DNA of 64,000 nucleotides from Hoyosella sp. YIM 151337. GTDB taxonomy: Bacteria; Actinomycetota; Actinomycetes; Mycobacteriales; Mycobacteriaceae. Below, in pieces: positions 1 to 9,052 of this stretch; position 1 is the stretch's first letter, and each line of letters starts with the position of its first letter. The stretch is from contig NZ_JAPEIQ010000021.1 of assembly GCF_026041215.1 (NCBI RefSeq), positions 1 to 64,000 on the forward strand. Direction: 5' to 3'. A program made the translations under genes and the position numbers. Below the pieces are notes generated by a model. The model ran no database searches, was not told the DNA's origin, and was given only the letters and a program-made list of their open reading frames with translations.

Positions 1-258
1 ACACCTCCCAGTACCAGCCGGCGCTGGGAGAACCCGCCCTCCACTAAAGCCGGGGCGATTCACGGTGGTGTATTCCCCCCGATCATATGCCCGCAGCCAG
101 GGCCGCACAGTCGACTCATCCAGCCGGAACTCACGCAGCAGCCGGGTCTTCGCGCCACGCTCGGTGCAATCCTGCCAGCGGCGCACAAAATCCAACCGGA
201 ACGCCAGCGAAAAACTGCGCTTCCCAGTCAGAGACCGGCCAATCTCAACATCACTCAT
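1..258 (-). CDS. Transposase-like helix-turn-helix protein, N-terminal part
   Basis: An open frame on the minus strand begins at ATG 258-256 and runs off the left edge with no stop (86 codons visible). The product begins MSDVEIGRSLTGKRSFSL and continues with a basic helix-turn-helix-like stretch containing FRLDFVRRWQDC and DESTVRPWLRAYDRGEY. That resembles the DNA-recognition N-terminus of IS-type transposases. The catalytic part would lie outside the window, so family and integrity cannot be judged. No inverted repeat was recognised in the 117 bp between this start and the next gene. The identification is inference from general HTH character. Confidence 0.5.
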   Translation of the reverse strand, partial: MSDVEIGRSLTGKRSFSLAFRLDFVRRWQDCTERGAKTRLLREFRLDESTVRPWLRAYDRGEYTTVNRPGFSGGRVLPAPAGTGRC

Positions 259-375
259 CACGGGAATCCAATCCCCGCCCCACCCATCAAAACGGTGTCT
301 CACCACCACCCTGACAAATAGGGCATGACGCGGGCAAATTCCCAACGGGCGGGCGTACTTAGTCCAGGACCCTCG

Positions 376-1629
376 CTAATCCGACTGCAGCCCAATCGCT
401 ATCGCTTCGCCACGGGTCGACACACCCAGCTTCTTCAAGATCCGTCCCACATGGAACTTCACGGTGCTTTCACTGATTTGGAGTTCATCCGCGATCGCCT
501 TGTTCCGCTTTCCGCTGGAAAGCTGGGCCAGTACTTCACGTTCGCGGGCGTTCAGCTCGGCGAGCAGCGGTTCGTGGGACCGGGCGGCGGGTGGGTCTAG
601 CGGAAACGCGATTGTGAGGCTGCTTCCCCAGTTCGGCAACACCTCGATCGACACGTCGGCACTGAGGGTCCGCGCGCGCGGATCCAGCTGGCGGCGCAAC
701 GTATCGCTGTCGAGTGTTCCCGGACCTTGATCTCGGATGTCTACCGTGAGACTGACACCGTCGCAGTACCAGCCGATCCGTATGCGGGAGGAGCCCGATT
801 GGGCGGCGAACGCAAGTGTCCCCGTGGCGGTCATCGCTCTCGCGGCGTACGCGATCTCGCCCGGAATAGGCCGTCCACTGGCTGGTGGCGATATGTACTC
901 GAGGTCGACATTGCGGTCACGCAGCAAACTGTCGATCTCGCGACGCAGCAGCTTGAAAGCGTGGGGCGGCGCTTCTTCAGAGAGATCGCGGTCATGGGTT
1001 TGTGTCGAGCGCAGCGCGAGCAACGCTGCCGTGGCGGATTCGCGCGCGGTGACGCGCGCGCGGGCGTCGTCGAGTGCGCGCGAGCGCAGCGCCGAGAGGA
1101 TCGCGGCCAGGCTGGCTTCGTGTGCCGCGGTCAGTTCGGCGATCGTGCGTGCACGCTCGGCTGAGGCGGCTCGCGATTCCGCCAGATAATCTGGGCTCGC
1201 TTGCTCCACCTGCTGCCGGATGGACGTCGCGACCAGCCCGAAAATGGACGCGAGTTCCTCGTCGTAGGGCGCGGGTGTGCCCGGCGTCCGTGGCACCAGC
1301 ACCAGCAGGGTATCTGTTGTGTCACGAGCAACCCAGATCCAGCGCGCCTGCCCCCCGAGTTGCTTGGTGCCAGAATAGCCGCCAGCGGGCCGCGCGTCGT
1401 TCTTGATCGCTTCGAGTTCGCTGATTGTCACGGCTTCGACGATTCCAGTGTCACCCGCCACTTTGCGCGGGCGCCCAGTGCATTCCCGCGTGAAAATCAC
1501 GAGCGCACTGTGCGGCCACCGGGGCTGCAAGAACTGCGACAGCCGGTGCGCGATCTCGAAAAGTGGACCTGCTATGACCTGCCGCAATGCCCGCAGTTGG
1601 TCCGCACTGAAGGGTGGCTGAGTCGACAT
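376..1629 (-). CDS. LuxR-type transcriptional regulator with long N-terminal sensor region
   Basis: A 417-aa protein whose last 60 residues form a canonical LuxR/FixJ helix-turn-helix: LNAREREVLAQLSSGKRNKA, then ISESTVKFHVGRILKKLGV. The N-terminal 200 residues look GAF-like and are followed by an Ala/Arg-rich helical linker (about 155-215). The segment around 230-340 (IRDQGPGTLD) faintly recalls a histidine-kinase ATPase fold, but no N or G box is complete. It is divergent from the mscR operon across about 165 bp and could regulate it; no operator was identified. The DNA-binding role is secure, the signal unknown. Confidence 0.85.
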   Translation of the reverse strand: MSTQPPFSADQLRALRQVIAGPLFEIAHRLSQFLQPRWPHSALVIFTRECTGRPRKVAGDTGIVEAVTISELEAIKNDARPAGGYSGTKQLGGQARWIWVARDTTDTLLVLVPRTPGTPAPYDEELASIFGLVATSIRQQVEQASPDYLAESRAASAERARTIAELTAAHEASLAAILSALRSRALDDARARVTARESATAALLALRSTQTHDRDLSEEAPPHAFKLLRREIDSLLRDRNVDLEYISPPASGRPIPGEIAYAARAMTATGTLAFAAQSGSSRIRIGWYCDGVSLTVDIRDQGPGTLDSDTLRRQLDPRARTLSADVSIEVLPNWGSSLTIAFPLDPPAARSHEPLLAELNAREREVLAQLSSGKRNKAIADELQISESTVKFHVGRILKKLGVSTRGEAIAIGLQSD

Positions 1630-1795
1630 CTGGTTCCTGCCTGCTGACGCGTTGGTCGTCTATCCCAAAGTCTAATGAGAACTGATCGTACGGATAGACG
1701 TCTGCGCTGCGACAGACCGGTAGCTTCAGTAGTCAGATGCGCAATCGTGCATTTAAGTACAGCCCCGCACATGGCGTTTTAAGGAGTGACTGTTC

Positions 1796-2881
1796 ATGCC
1801 GCAGCAGGTTCGAGGGGTTATCGCCCGGAAAAAGGGCGCTCCCGTTGAGTTGACCGACATTGTCATCCCCGATCCCGGCCCGGGCGAAGTCGTTGTCGAC
1901 ATCGCTGCGTGCGGGGTCTGCCACACCGACCTCACCTATCGGGAAGGCGGCATCAACGACGAATTCCCGTTCCTGCTTGGTCACGAAGCTGCGGGCATCG
2001 TCGAGAGTGTCGGGCCCGGCGTCGATTCGGTTGAGGTCGGCGATTTCGTAGTGCTGAACTGGCGAGCAGTGTGCGGGCAGTGCCGCGCCTGTAAACGCGG
2101 TCGTCCGCACCTCTGTTTCAGCACGTTCAACGCGTCGCAGAAGATGACGCTCACCGACGGTACCGAACTCTCGCCGGCGCTCGGAATCGGCGCGTTCGCG
2201 GAGAAGACACTCGTCCATGCCGGCCAGTGCACCAAGGTTGACTCGACCGCCGATCCGGCCGTCGTAGGTTTGCTCGGCTGCGGCGTGATGGCCGGGCTCG
2301 GCGCCGCCGTCAACACCGGCAACGTCGGGCGTGACGACACCGTCGCCGTCATCGGCTGCGGCGGTGTGGGTGACGCAGCGATCATGGGGGCCTCGCTCGT
2401 TGGCGCGCGGAAGATCATTGCGATCGACCGGGACGACAAGAAGCTCGAGTGGGCGAAACAGCTCGGCGCTACCCACACCGTCAACGCAGCTCAAGCGGAT
2501 TCCGTGGAAGCGGTACAGGAGCTCACGGACGGTTTCGGTGCGGACGTCGTGATCGACGCCGTCGGACGGCCGGAAACCTGGAAGCAGGCCTTCTACGCTC
2601 GTGACCTTGCCGGGACCGTGGTGCTCGTCGGCGTTCCCACACCAGACATGAAACTCGAGATGCCCCTGCTTGATTTCTTCTCTCATGGTGGCGCGCTGAA
2701 ATCCTCGTGGTACGGCGACTGCCTGCCCGAGCGCGATTTCCCCACGCTCGTCGACCTGTACTTGCAGGGCCGCTTGCCACTCGAGAAGTTCGTCACTGAA
2801 CGAATCACCATCGATGACGTCGAAAAGGCATTCGACACGATGCACGGCGGCAACGTGCTCCGATCGGTGGTGGTCCTGTGA
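1796..2881 (+). CDS. mscR: S-(hydroxymethyl)mycothiol dehydrogenase
   Basis: Zinc-dependent medium-chain alcohol dehydrogenase of 361 aa that oxidises the formaldehyde-mycothiol adduct with NAD, the first step of mycothiol-dependent formaldehyde detoxification. Catalytic-zinc ligands are visible as C42 (GVCHTD) and H63-E64 (GHEAAG). The structural zinc loop is C93, C96, C99 and C107. The Rossmann signature [10 protein letters not shown] follows near residue 185. A clear AAGGAG ribosome-binding site precedes the ATG. The next gene starts inside its stop codon (GTGA overlap) and encodes a metallo-hydrolase, the same pairing known beside mycobacterial mscR. The mycothiol requirement places the host among Actinobacteria. 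Confidence 0.9.
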   Translation: MPQQVRGVIARKKGAPVELTDIVIPDPGPGEVVVDIAACGVCHTDLTYREGGINDEFPFLLGHEAAGIVESVGPGVDSVEVGDFVVLNWRAVCGQCRACKRGRPHLCFSTFNASQKMTLTDGTELSPALGIGAFAEKTLVHAGQCTKVDSTADPAVVGLLGCGVMAGLGAAVNTGNVGRDDTVAVIGCGGVGDAAIMGASLVGARKIIAIDRDDKKLEWAKQLGATHTVNAAQADSVEAVQELTDGFGADVVIDAVGRPETWKQAFYARDLAGTVVLVGVPTPDMKLEMPLLDFFSHGGALKSSWYGDCLPERDFPTLVDLYLQGRLPLEKFVTERITIDDVEKAFDTMHGGNVLRSVVVL

Positions 2882-3510
2882 GCGGGAAGCTGCGCATCGA
2901 CCACGTCCTCACCGCCGGGGTATTCGAACTCGACGGCGGCTCCTGGGACGTCGACAACAACATCTGGCTGATCGGTGACGACGATGACGTCATCATCGTC
3001 GACGCGGCACACAACGCGAAACCGATCATCGCTGGTGTGGGCAACCGGCATGTCACCGCGGTCATCTGTACCCACGGCCACAACGACCACGTCACGGTTG
3101 CACCCCAACTCGCCGCCGAGCTGCACGCCCCCGTGCTGCTGCACCCCGGAGACGAGCAGCTGTGGGAAATGACTCATCCCGAAGAGAAGCACTGGAACCT
3201 CAGCGACGATCAGCGCATCGCCATCGCCGGTACCGAAATCGAGGTCATACACACGCCCGGACACTCGCCGGGATCCGTGTGCCTGTACGTGCCGGAAGCC
3301 AAAGCCCTATTCTCGGGTGACACGCTGTTCTCCGGCGGCCCAGGCGCGACCGGCCGGTCATTCTCCGACTTCCCCACAATTATCGGATCGATCCGTGACC
3401 GGCTGTTCACCCTTCCTGAGGACACCCGTGTGTATACCGGTCACGGTGACGGCACCACGATCGGCAGCGAAGCGCCTTATCTCGAGGAATGGATCCGGCG
3501 CGGGTATTGA
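2878..3510 (+). CDS. Metallo-beta-lactamase-fold hydrolase paired with mscR
   Basis: A 210-aa MBL-fold protein with the metal motif THGHNDH (H66, H68, D70, H71), a downstream HTPGHSPGS histidine region and a C-terminal TGHGDGT. Translation starts at GTG overlapping the mscR stop by four bases, so the two are translationally coupled. By analogy with glyoxalase-II-like enzymes and this conserved neighbourhood, it may hydrolyse the S-formylmycothiol product to formate and mycothiol. The fold is clear; the substrate is inferred from context. A strong terminator follows within 25 bp. Confidence 0.85.
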   Translation: MSGKLRIDHVLTAGVFELDGGSWDVDNNIWLIGDDDDVIIVDAAHNAKPIIAGVGNRHVTAVICTHGHNDHVTVAPQLAAELHAPVLLHPGDEQLWEMTHPEEKHWNLSDDQRIAIAGTEIEVIHTPGHSPGSVCLYVPEAKALFSGDTLFSGGPGATGRSFSDFPTIIGSIRDRLFTLPEDTRVYTGHGDGTTIGSEAPYLEEWIRRGY

Positions 3511-3532
3511 GTTCTCGTCTTGACACAACGCT

Positions 3533-3569
3533 AAACCCCGTAGCGAGCACCACCTCGCTGCGGGGTTTT
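3533..3569 (+). terminator. Rho-independent terminator after the mscR operon
   Basis: The arm AAACCCCGTAGCGAG at 3533-3547 pairs with CTCGCTGCGGGGTTTT at 3554-3569 across a six-base loop (one mismatch). The stem ends in a short T run. Confidence 0.85.
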
Positions 3570-3633
3570 CGCGTGCTTAATGGCATTCTTGAGAGAGGCC
3601 CGGCGTCCCCGGCAGGGCAGTGAGGATTCCGCA

Positions 3634-5139
3634 ATGGCGCGCACACAGCAGAAGGCTCCGTCCGTCGCGATCGTCGGTGCTGGCTTCGGCGGGATCGGCA
3701 TGGCCATCAAGCTCAAAGAAGCCGGTTTCTCAGACATAACCCTCTTTGAGAAAGCCGATGACCTTGGCGGAACCTGGCGTGAAAACACCTACCCCGGCGC
3801 GGCATGCGACGTTCCTTCGCACCTTTACTCATTCTCGTTCGAACTCAAACCAGACTGGGGTCGCCGGTACGCAGGGCAAAGCGAAATACTCGGCTACCTC
3901 CGCCACTGCACGGACAAGTACGACGTCAAACGGCACATCCGATTCGGCACCGAGGTAGCTGCCGCAAAGTTCAGCGAAGACGCGGGGACCTGGGCGCTCA
4001 CCCTTAAGGACGGGAGCACGCACACGGCGAACGTTCTGATCTCGGCGTGCGGGCAGTTGAGCCGCCCGGCGTATCCGCGTATCCCGGGCCTTGCGTCGTT
4101 CGGGGGCGAACTGTTCCATTCGGCCACATGGAATCACGAGTATGACCTGACGGGTAAACGGGTCGCTGTTATCGGCACGGGGGCCTCGGCGATCCAGTTC
4201 GTGCCGGCTATCGCTGCGCAGACCGAACGGCTGACTGTATTTCAGCGCAGCGCTCCGCACGTCATACCCAAAACGGACTTCGCGTATCCGCCGATACTGC
4301 AGACGGCGTTCCGGCGAGTCCCCGGCGCGCTGCGCGCAAGCCGATGGGCTACCTACGGTGAACTCGAGCCGCGAGCCCTGATGTTCACCAAGTTTCCGCA
4401 AGTCTCAGCGGTGTACGAACGCAAATTCTTGCGGAACCTTCGTCGTGAGATCCCCGATGAAGCGCTGCGCGAAAAACTGATACCTAGCGACCCGATCGGG
4501 TGTAAACGCGTGCTGCTATCCAACGATTGGTATGCCGTATTGCGCCGCCCGAATGTCCACGTGGAAACCGCCCCTATCAGCGAAATCACATCGTCCGCGG
4601 TGATCACCGCGGAGGGTGTCGCGCACGATGCTGACGCAATCATCCTTGGCACCGGATTCAAAGCCAACGACTTCCTCGCCCCGATGCGGATAACTGGGCG
4701 GAACGGCGCAGAACTCAATACCGTGTGGCGCGACGGCGCTGAAGCCTACCTCGGGATCACCGTCGCTGGCTTCCCGAACATGTTCCTGCTTTACGGGCCA
4801 AACACCAACCTCGGGCACAATTCCATCATTCTGATGCTTGAAGCACAGATTCAGTACATCCTCGACGCCGTCCGCCACCTCCGCGACGAGCAGCTCACGT
4901 GGCTCGACGTGCGACCTGAGATCCAGAACGCGTTCAACAAGACAGTGCAAGAGCGCATGGCGTCGACGATCTGGGACCGTGAGTGTACGAGCTGGTACAA
5001 AAACGCAGCCGGTAAGAACACCAATAACTGGCCGGGTTTCACCTTCGCTTACTACGCGGCGACGCGGAAACTGAATCCCGCCGATTATCGGTTCGCGCGC
5101 AACCGCGCACCCAAGATCGATTCCAGCACACGTCAGTAG
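3634..5139 (+). CDS. Flavin-containing / Baeyer-Villiger-type monooxygenase
   Basis: A 501-aa class B flavoprotein monooxygenase. The FAD motif GAGFGGIG lies at residues 15-22, the Baeyer-Villiger fingerprint FxGxxxHxxxW at 156-166 (FGGELFHSATW), and a second nucleotide motif GTGASAIQ near 181. It would insert oxygen next to a ketone or oxygenate a soft nucleophile using NADPH; the substrate cannot be read from sequence. An in-frame ATG at 3580 would add 18 residues, but it lies next to the terminator and the FAD motif position favours 3634, which has AGGA upstream. It stands alone, ending convergently with the aldo/keto reductase operon. Confidence 0.88.
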   Translation: MARTQQKAPSVAIVGAGFGGIGMAIKLKEAGFSDITLFEKADDLGGTWRENTYPGAACDVPSHLYSFSFELKPDWGRRYAGQSEILGYLRHCTDKYDVKRHIRFGTEVAAAKFSEDAGTWALTLKDGSTHTANVLISACGQLSRPAYPRIPGLASFGGELFHSATWNHEYDLTGKRVAVIGTGASAIQFVPAIAAQTERLTVFQRSAPHVIPKTDFAYPPILQTAFRRVPGALRASRWATYGELEPRALMFTKFPQVSAVYERKFLRNLRREIPDEALREKLIPSDPIGCKRVLLSNDWYAVLRRPNVHVETAPISEITSSAVITAEGVAHDADAIILGTGFKANDFLAPMRITGRNGAELNTVWRDGAEAYLGITVAGFPNMFLLYGPNTNLGHNSIILMLEAQIQYILDAVRHLRDEQLTWLDVRPEIQNAFNKTVQERMASTIWDRECTSWYKNAAGKNTNNWPGFTFAYYAATRKLNPADYRFARNRAPKIDSSTRQ

Positions 5140-5169
5140 TACGCACCCAGACGAATACCGGGTTCCGGC

Positions 5170-6024
5170 TCAGAACTCTTCGTACACCCGCGGGTCCTGA
5201 CCATTCACACGCCAGCCTGTCTCAAGCCCAGCAATCGCGGTGAGATCGCCCTCGTCCAGTTCGAAATCGAACACATCGAGGTTCTGCGCCAGCCGCTCCT
5301 GTGACGATGCTTTGGGGAAAGTCACTATGCCTTGCTGGATGTGCCATCGCAACACTATCTGCGCAGGTGAACGTCCATGCTTCTGCGCGACGGTCAACAG
5401 CGCGGGCTCGTGTAACAGGTCACCCGCATTACCCAGCGGTGACCACGCCTGTGTCACGATGCCGCGCCGCGCGTTGTCGGCGCGCTGGAACTGCTGTTGC
5501 TCACGCGGGTGCAGTTCAATCTGGTTAACGGCCGGGGTGGTCGACGAGTGTTGCGCCAATCGGTCGAGGTGTTCCGCCATGAAGTTCGACACCCCGATAG
5601 CGCGCGCCTTACCCGCTGCAAGAAGCTCTTCCATCGCATTCCATGACTCGATGTACTTCCCCACCCTCGGCAGCGGCCAGTGGATCAGGTACAGATCGAC
5701 GTATTCGAGGCCGAGCCGCTCCAGACTCGCATCGAGAGCCTTCTTAGCGGCATCGAGTCCCTGTTCGCTTCCCCGCAATTTGGTGGAGATAAAGACGTCC
5801 GCCCGAGCGAGTCCAGAGTCGCGGAAACCGCGTCCGACACCAACTTCGTTTTCGTAACTCGCTGCGGTGTCAATGAAGCGGTATCCGAGCTCGAACGCCG
5901 TGCGCACAAGCTTCTGGGTTTCGTCAACACCGATCCGGGCCGTGCCTAGCCCGATCTGCGGAATCGCCACCGGCTCAATCGTTCCGTTGCGCAAGGTGAT
6001 CTGCGGAACTGCGGGGAAACTCAC
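5170..6024 (-). CDS. Aldo/keto reductase
   Basis: A 284-aa AKR-superfamily TIM-barrel oxidoreductase. The catalytic tetrad context is visible: RFIDTAASYENE (Asp and Tyr), ISTKLRG (Lys) and LIHWPLP (His). The C-terminal NADPH-binding region contains FPKASSQERLAQN. It resembles the 2,5-diketo-gluconate reductase/prostaglandin-synthase branch. It is the last gene of the leftward PhyH/Gfo-Idh operon and its start overlaps the upstream stop by four bases. The likely role is reduction of a carbonyl intermediate made by the dehydrogenases; the substrate is unknown. Confidence 0.88.
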   Translation of the reverse strand: MSFPAVPQITLRNGTIEPVAIPQIGLGTARIGVDETQKLVRTAFELGYRFIDTAASYENEVGVGRGFRDSGLARADVFISTKLRGSEQGLDAAKKALDASLERLGLEYVDLYLIHWPLPRVGKYIESWNAMEELLAAGKARAIGVSNFMAEHLDRLAQHSSTTPAVNQIELHPREQQQFQRADNARRGIVTQAWSPLGNAGDLLHEPALLTVAQKHGRSPAQIVLRWHIQQGIVTFPKASSQERLAQNLDVFDFELDEGDLTAIAGLETGWRVNGQDPRVYEEF

Positions 6025-7055
6025 GAGGTCTGCTCCTCAACAAAAACGATGCCGAGTTCACGGCGAATCGTGTCCATTACCGACATGGTGGCGATTGAAT
6101 CCGCGAGCGGCCGAAGGGCGCTTTCCGTTCGGCCATCAGCGATGGCCCGTGCTACGGCGGCGGCCTGAAAGTGTAAGCCCTCGTGGCCGATTGCCGGTTC
6201 GGTGTAGTCGAGGCGGCGGCCATCCGGCGCTGTGACATGAAAGTCGCCTGGGATCATGAACGGACCGTCGATCGTGAGCACACCTTCGGTACCGGCGATT
6301 ACCGCGGTACTCGGAGTGAACGCGAAAAGCGTGGTGTGCACCGTAGCGAGCGTGTCATTCTGCCCTTCAATCACCGCAGCGATCTGGCCATTGACCCCGG
6401 TCGGCGCAGGTGTCCCGAATGCCTTGACCGCGGTCGGCGCACCAAGAACTGAGGTTGTGAGCGCGATCGGATACGTGCCGAGATCAAGCAGCGGCCCGCC
6501 AGCTAAATCCTGCCGGAAGATGCGGTGCCCGGGGGCGAAGTACTCGCCATAATCGGCGTCCACGGAGCGGATTTCACCCAGCACGCCATCAGCGAGTATC
6601 TGCCGGATCACATCGAACTTCGGCAGAAAAAACGTCCACAGCGCCTCCATGCAGAAAACACCCTGCGCTGCCGCGATTTCCGCGATCTCCCTGGCCTGCC
6701 CAGCGTTGAGCGCGATCGGTTTCTCAATCAGTGTGTGCTTGCGGGCCTTGAGGGCGAGCATCGCGCAGGCGTGATGGTGATTGTGGGGTGTCGCGACATA
6801 TACGACGTCAACATCGGTGTCACCAACAAGCTCGTCGTATGAACCGTGGGCCCTTTCGATCCCGAACCGCTCGGCGAACGTCGCGGCGCTCTCTGCGGTG
6901 CGGGAACCGACGGCAACCACCCGCTGACTGCTGTGTTTGTGCAGTGAGTCGACGAATCGTTGCGCGATCCAGCCGGTGCCGAGAATTCCCCAATTTAGTG
7001 CCGGAGCTTGGCGCGGGTCCGGGGTGCGTGGTGTGGGGAGGGTCGCAGGAAACAT
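6021..7055 (-). CDS. Gfo/Idh/MocA-family dehydrogenase, divergent copy
   Basis: A 344-aa NAD(P)-dependent oxidoreductase with an N-terminal Rossmann motif WGILGTGWIA and the family signature EKP (LIEKPIALNAGQ). The C-terminal half carries the DLAGGPLLDLGTYPI segment of the trans-dihydrodiol/glucose-fructose oxidoreductase branch. It is clearly different from the two tandem copies upstream. It overlaps the aldo/keto reductase by four bases and the preceding dehydrogenase by one base, so it is co-translated with them. It probably oxidises or reduces a cyclic polyol, sugar or dihydrodiol; the substrate is unknown. Confidence 0.87.
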   Translation of the reverse strand: MFPATLPTPRTPDPRQAPALNWGILGTGWIAQRFVDSLHKHSSQRVVAVGSRTAESAATFAERFGIERAHGSYDELVGDTDVDVVYVATPHNHHHACAMLALKARKHTLIEKPIALNAGQAREIAEIAAAQGVFCMEALWTFFLPKFDVIRQILADGVLGEIRSVDADYGEYFAPGHRIFRQDLAGGPLLDLGTYPIALTTSVLGAPTAVKAFGTPAPTGVNGQIAAVIEGQNDTLATVHTTLFAFTPSTAVIAGTEGVLTIDGPFMIPGDFHVTAPDGRRLDYTEPAIGHEGLHFQAAAVARAIADGRTESALRPLADSIATMSVMDTIRRELGIVFVEEQTS

Positions 7056-8050
7056 TAGATCTCCGGAACTGTAACGGCGACGGTTTTCCCGCCACCGTTC
7101 ATGGACGTGATGACAGCGTCAGCAACAGCGCTGGCTGCGAGGCCGTCGCGGGCAGACGCGAGCGGTGTGGCGGTTCCGCTGATAATTGCGCCGACCCAGG
7201 CTTGCAGCTCACGGCGGTAGGAATCCGCGAAGCGGGGGCGCCAATCCGCCGGATAGCCAGTGCCGCGACGGCCAGCAGCGTCAATAACTGTGCGGTCCGG
7301 TTTCGTCACCTGTACGGCACCCGTCTCGCACACGACTTCACAGCGGACGTCGTAGCCATATGCGGCGTTGATGAACGTTTCTGCGGTCGTCAGCACACCA
7401 TCAGCGGTACGGAGCAACATGATTTGCGGATCCTGCAGTTTCTCAGACACTCGGCTCGACCGCTTGGGCGCATGCCAGCTCACTTCGACAATCGGAGAGC
7501 CGAGAAGCCATGGCACCGTATCGAATTCATGCACTGCCGAGCCGGTGATCGAAAAAGCCGAATCGGCGCCCGGGTACGACGCCACATTGCGGTGGCTGAA
7601 ATGCACGAGCAGAGGGTTACCCAGATCGCCCGACCGAATCGTGGAACGGAGCTCAGCGAAGGCGGGATCAAATCGCCGGTTGAACCCCAAGGAGATCAGC
7701 CCTGCACCGTTCTCTGCCGCAACGACCGCCGCGGCCTCCTTTGTCGTTGGCGCCAAGGGCTTTTCGCAGAGCACCGGCTTGCCCGCCTTGACACACGCCA
7801 TCGTAAGCGCAGCGTGTGTCGAGTCATGTGAAGCGATAAGGACGGCATCGACTTCGTCATCGTTGATAAGAGCGATGCCATCCGTGGAGACAGCTGCCGA
7901 GGTGATCTCAGCGCTGAGCTGAGCGGAGCGCTCGGTGTCGATATCGGTGACTCGCGTGACGACGGCACTGGCAACCGACCTGTGCAGGGTGCGTGCATGA
8001 TCGGCGCCCATCACGCCCAGGCCAATGATCCCAACTCGTACAGCCATCAC
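7055..8050 (-). CDS. Gfo/Idh/MocA-family dehydrogenase, tandem copy 2 (inositol dehydrogenase-like)
   Basis: A 331-aa oxidoreductase with GIIGLGVMGADH (NAD-binding Rossmann motif) and CEKPLAPTTKEA (family EKP lysine). The segment SGSAVHEFD-like (ITGSAVHEFDTVPWLL) supplies the catalytic Asp/His region typical of inositol 2-dehydrogenases. It is strikingly similar to the next gene upstream, sharing RFDP, WHA, LQDPQ, CEVVCET and PADWRPRFAD, which indicates tandem duplication. Translation can begin at GTG 8050 or the adjacent ATG 8047. The latter sits inside the overlap with the upstream stop. Confidence 0.88.
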   Translation of the reverse strand: MMAVRVGIIGLGVMGADHARTLHRSVASAVVTRVTDIDTERSAQLSAEITSAAVSTDGIALINDDEVDAVLIASHDSTHAALTMACVKAGKPVLCEKPLAPTTKEAAAVVAAENGAGLISLGFNRRFDPAFAELRSTIRSGDLGNPLLVHFSHRNVASYPGADSAFSITGSAVHEFDTVPWLLGSPIVEVSWHAPKRSSRVSEKLQDPQIMLLRTADGVLTTAETFINAAYGYDVRCEVVCETGAVQVTKPDRTVIDAAGRRGTGYPADWRPRFADSYRRELQAWVGAIISGTATPLASARDGLAASAVADAVITSMNGGGKTVAVTVPEI

Positions 8051-9036
8051 ATGCTCCCTAGCGCTTTGGCGGGTGTTTCCACAGGCACGAACTCGCCTCC
8101 AGACTGCATCGACCTGATAGCCGCATCGGCGACAGCGCTCGCGACGAGACCGTCATGCGCGCCCGCCAGCGGCGAAGGGAGCCCGCCACTCACCGAATCT
8201 ACCCAAACCTGCAGCTGCAACCGGTACGCGTCCGCGAAGCGGGGCCGCCAGTCCGCCGCGTACTGCATGGCACTCCGCAGATCAGCGTCAACGACCGTCC
8301 GCGCCGGTTCAGCGAGACGCACTGCACGTGTTTCACACACCACCTCGCAGCGAATGTCGTAGCCGTAGCGCGCGTTGAGATAAGTCTCGACTGTGCTGAG
8401 CACCCCGTCTTCGGTCCGCACGAGCATCACCTGCGGGTCCTGAAGACCCGTGACACGAGGTGATTGCCTTCCGGCGTGCCAACTGACTTCAGCAACCGGG
8501 GAGTCCAGCAGCCACGCGATGGTGTCGAAGTCATGGATTGCGGAGCCCGTGATCGACATCGCGGAGTCCACTTCCGGGCAAGATTGAACGCCCCGGCTGC
8601 GAGTGTGGACTACCAGTGGTTTCTCGATCGCCGCCTTCAGTTCGGCGTATCCGGGATCGAAGCGACGCATGAACCCCAGGGAGATCAGACCGCGTCCGCG
8701 TTCGTGGGCAACAACGTCAGCGGCATCCTTCACGGTAGGCGCGAGCGGCTTCTCGCACAGAACCGGCTTCCCCGCCTCGAGACAAGCGATGGTCAGGGGT
8801 GCGTGCGTGGAGTCATGCGAAGCGATCACTACCGCGTCGACGTCCGGGGCGGCGATAAGTTCCAATCCGTCCGATGCAGCGGTAGCGGAGGGTACTTGCG
8901 CCGTGATCTCCGCCGCGCGTTCCGAATTGATGTCAGCGACGCGTGTGACGGTCGCGCCTGACACGAACCGGTGCAATGTCCGGGTGTGGTCGGTGCCCAT
9001 GTTGCCGAGACCGATCACACCAATCCCGATACTCAT
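8047..9036 (-). CDS. Gfo/Idh/MocA-family dehydrogenase, tandem copy 1 (inositol dehydrogenase-like)
   Basis: A 329-aa paralogue of the following gene with the same layout: GVIGLGNMGTDH, CEKPLAPTVKDA, SITGSAIHDFDTIAWLL and a shared C-terminal domain. The two are collinear, apart from a shorter loop near residue 140 in this copy (AAIEKPLVV against STIRSGDLGNPLLV). This suggests duplication followed by specialisation, perhaps on epimers of one cyclic polyol. It lies 16 bp downstream of the PhyH gene in the same operon. No transporter is encoded nearby. The cofactor domain is certain, the substrate is not. Confidence 0.88.
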   Translation of the reverse strand: MSIGIGVIGLGNMGTDHTRTLHRFVSGATVTRVADINSERAAEITAQVPSATAASDGLELIAAPDVDAVVIASHDSTHAPLTIACLEAGKPVLCEKPLAPTVKDAADVVAHERGRGLISLGFMRRFDPGYAELKAAIEKPLVVHTRSRGVQSCPEVDSAMSITGSAIHDFDTIAWLLDSPVAEVSWHAGRQSPRVTGLQDPQVMLVRTEDGVLSTVETYLNARYGYDIRCEVVCETRAVRLAEPARTVVDADLRSAMQYAADWRPRFADAYRLQLQVWVDSVSGGLPSPLAGAHDGLVASAVADAAIRSMQSGGEFVPVETPAKALGSM

Positions 9037-9052
9037 GAAACTCCTGTCCCTC

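Noticed and set aside
727-1189. Plus-strand frames opposite the LuxR-type gene
   Set aside because: They are antisense shadows of a clear LuxR-family gene and have arginine-rich, domain-free translations.
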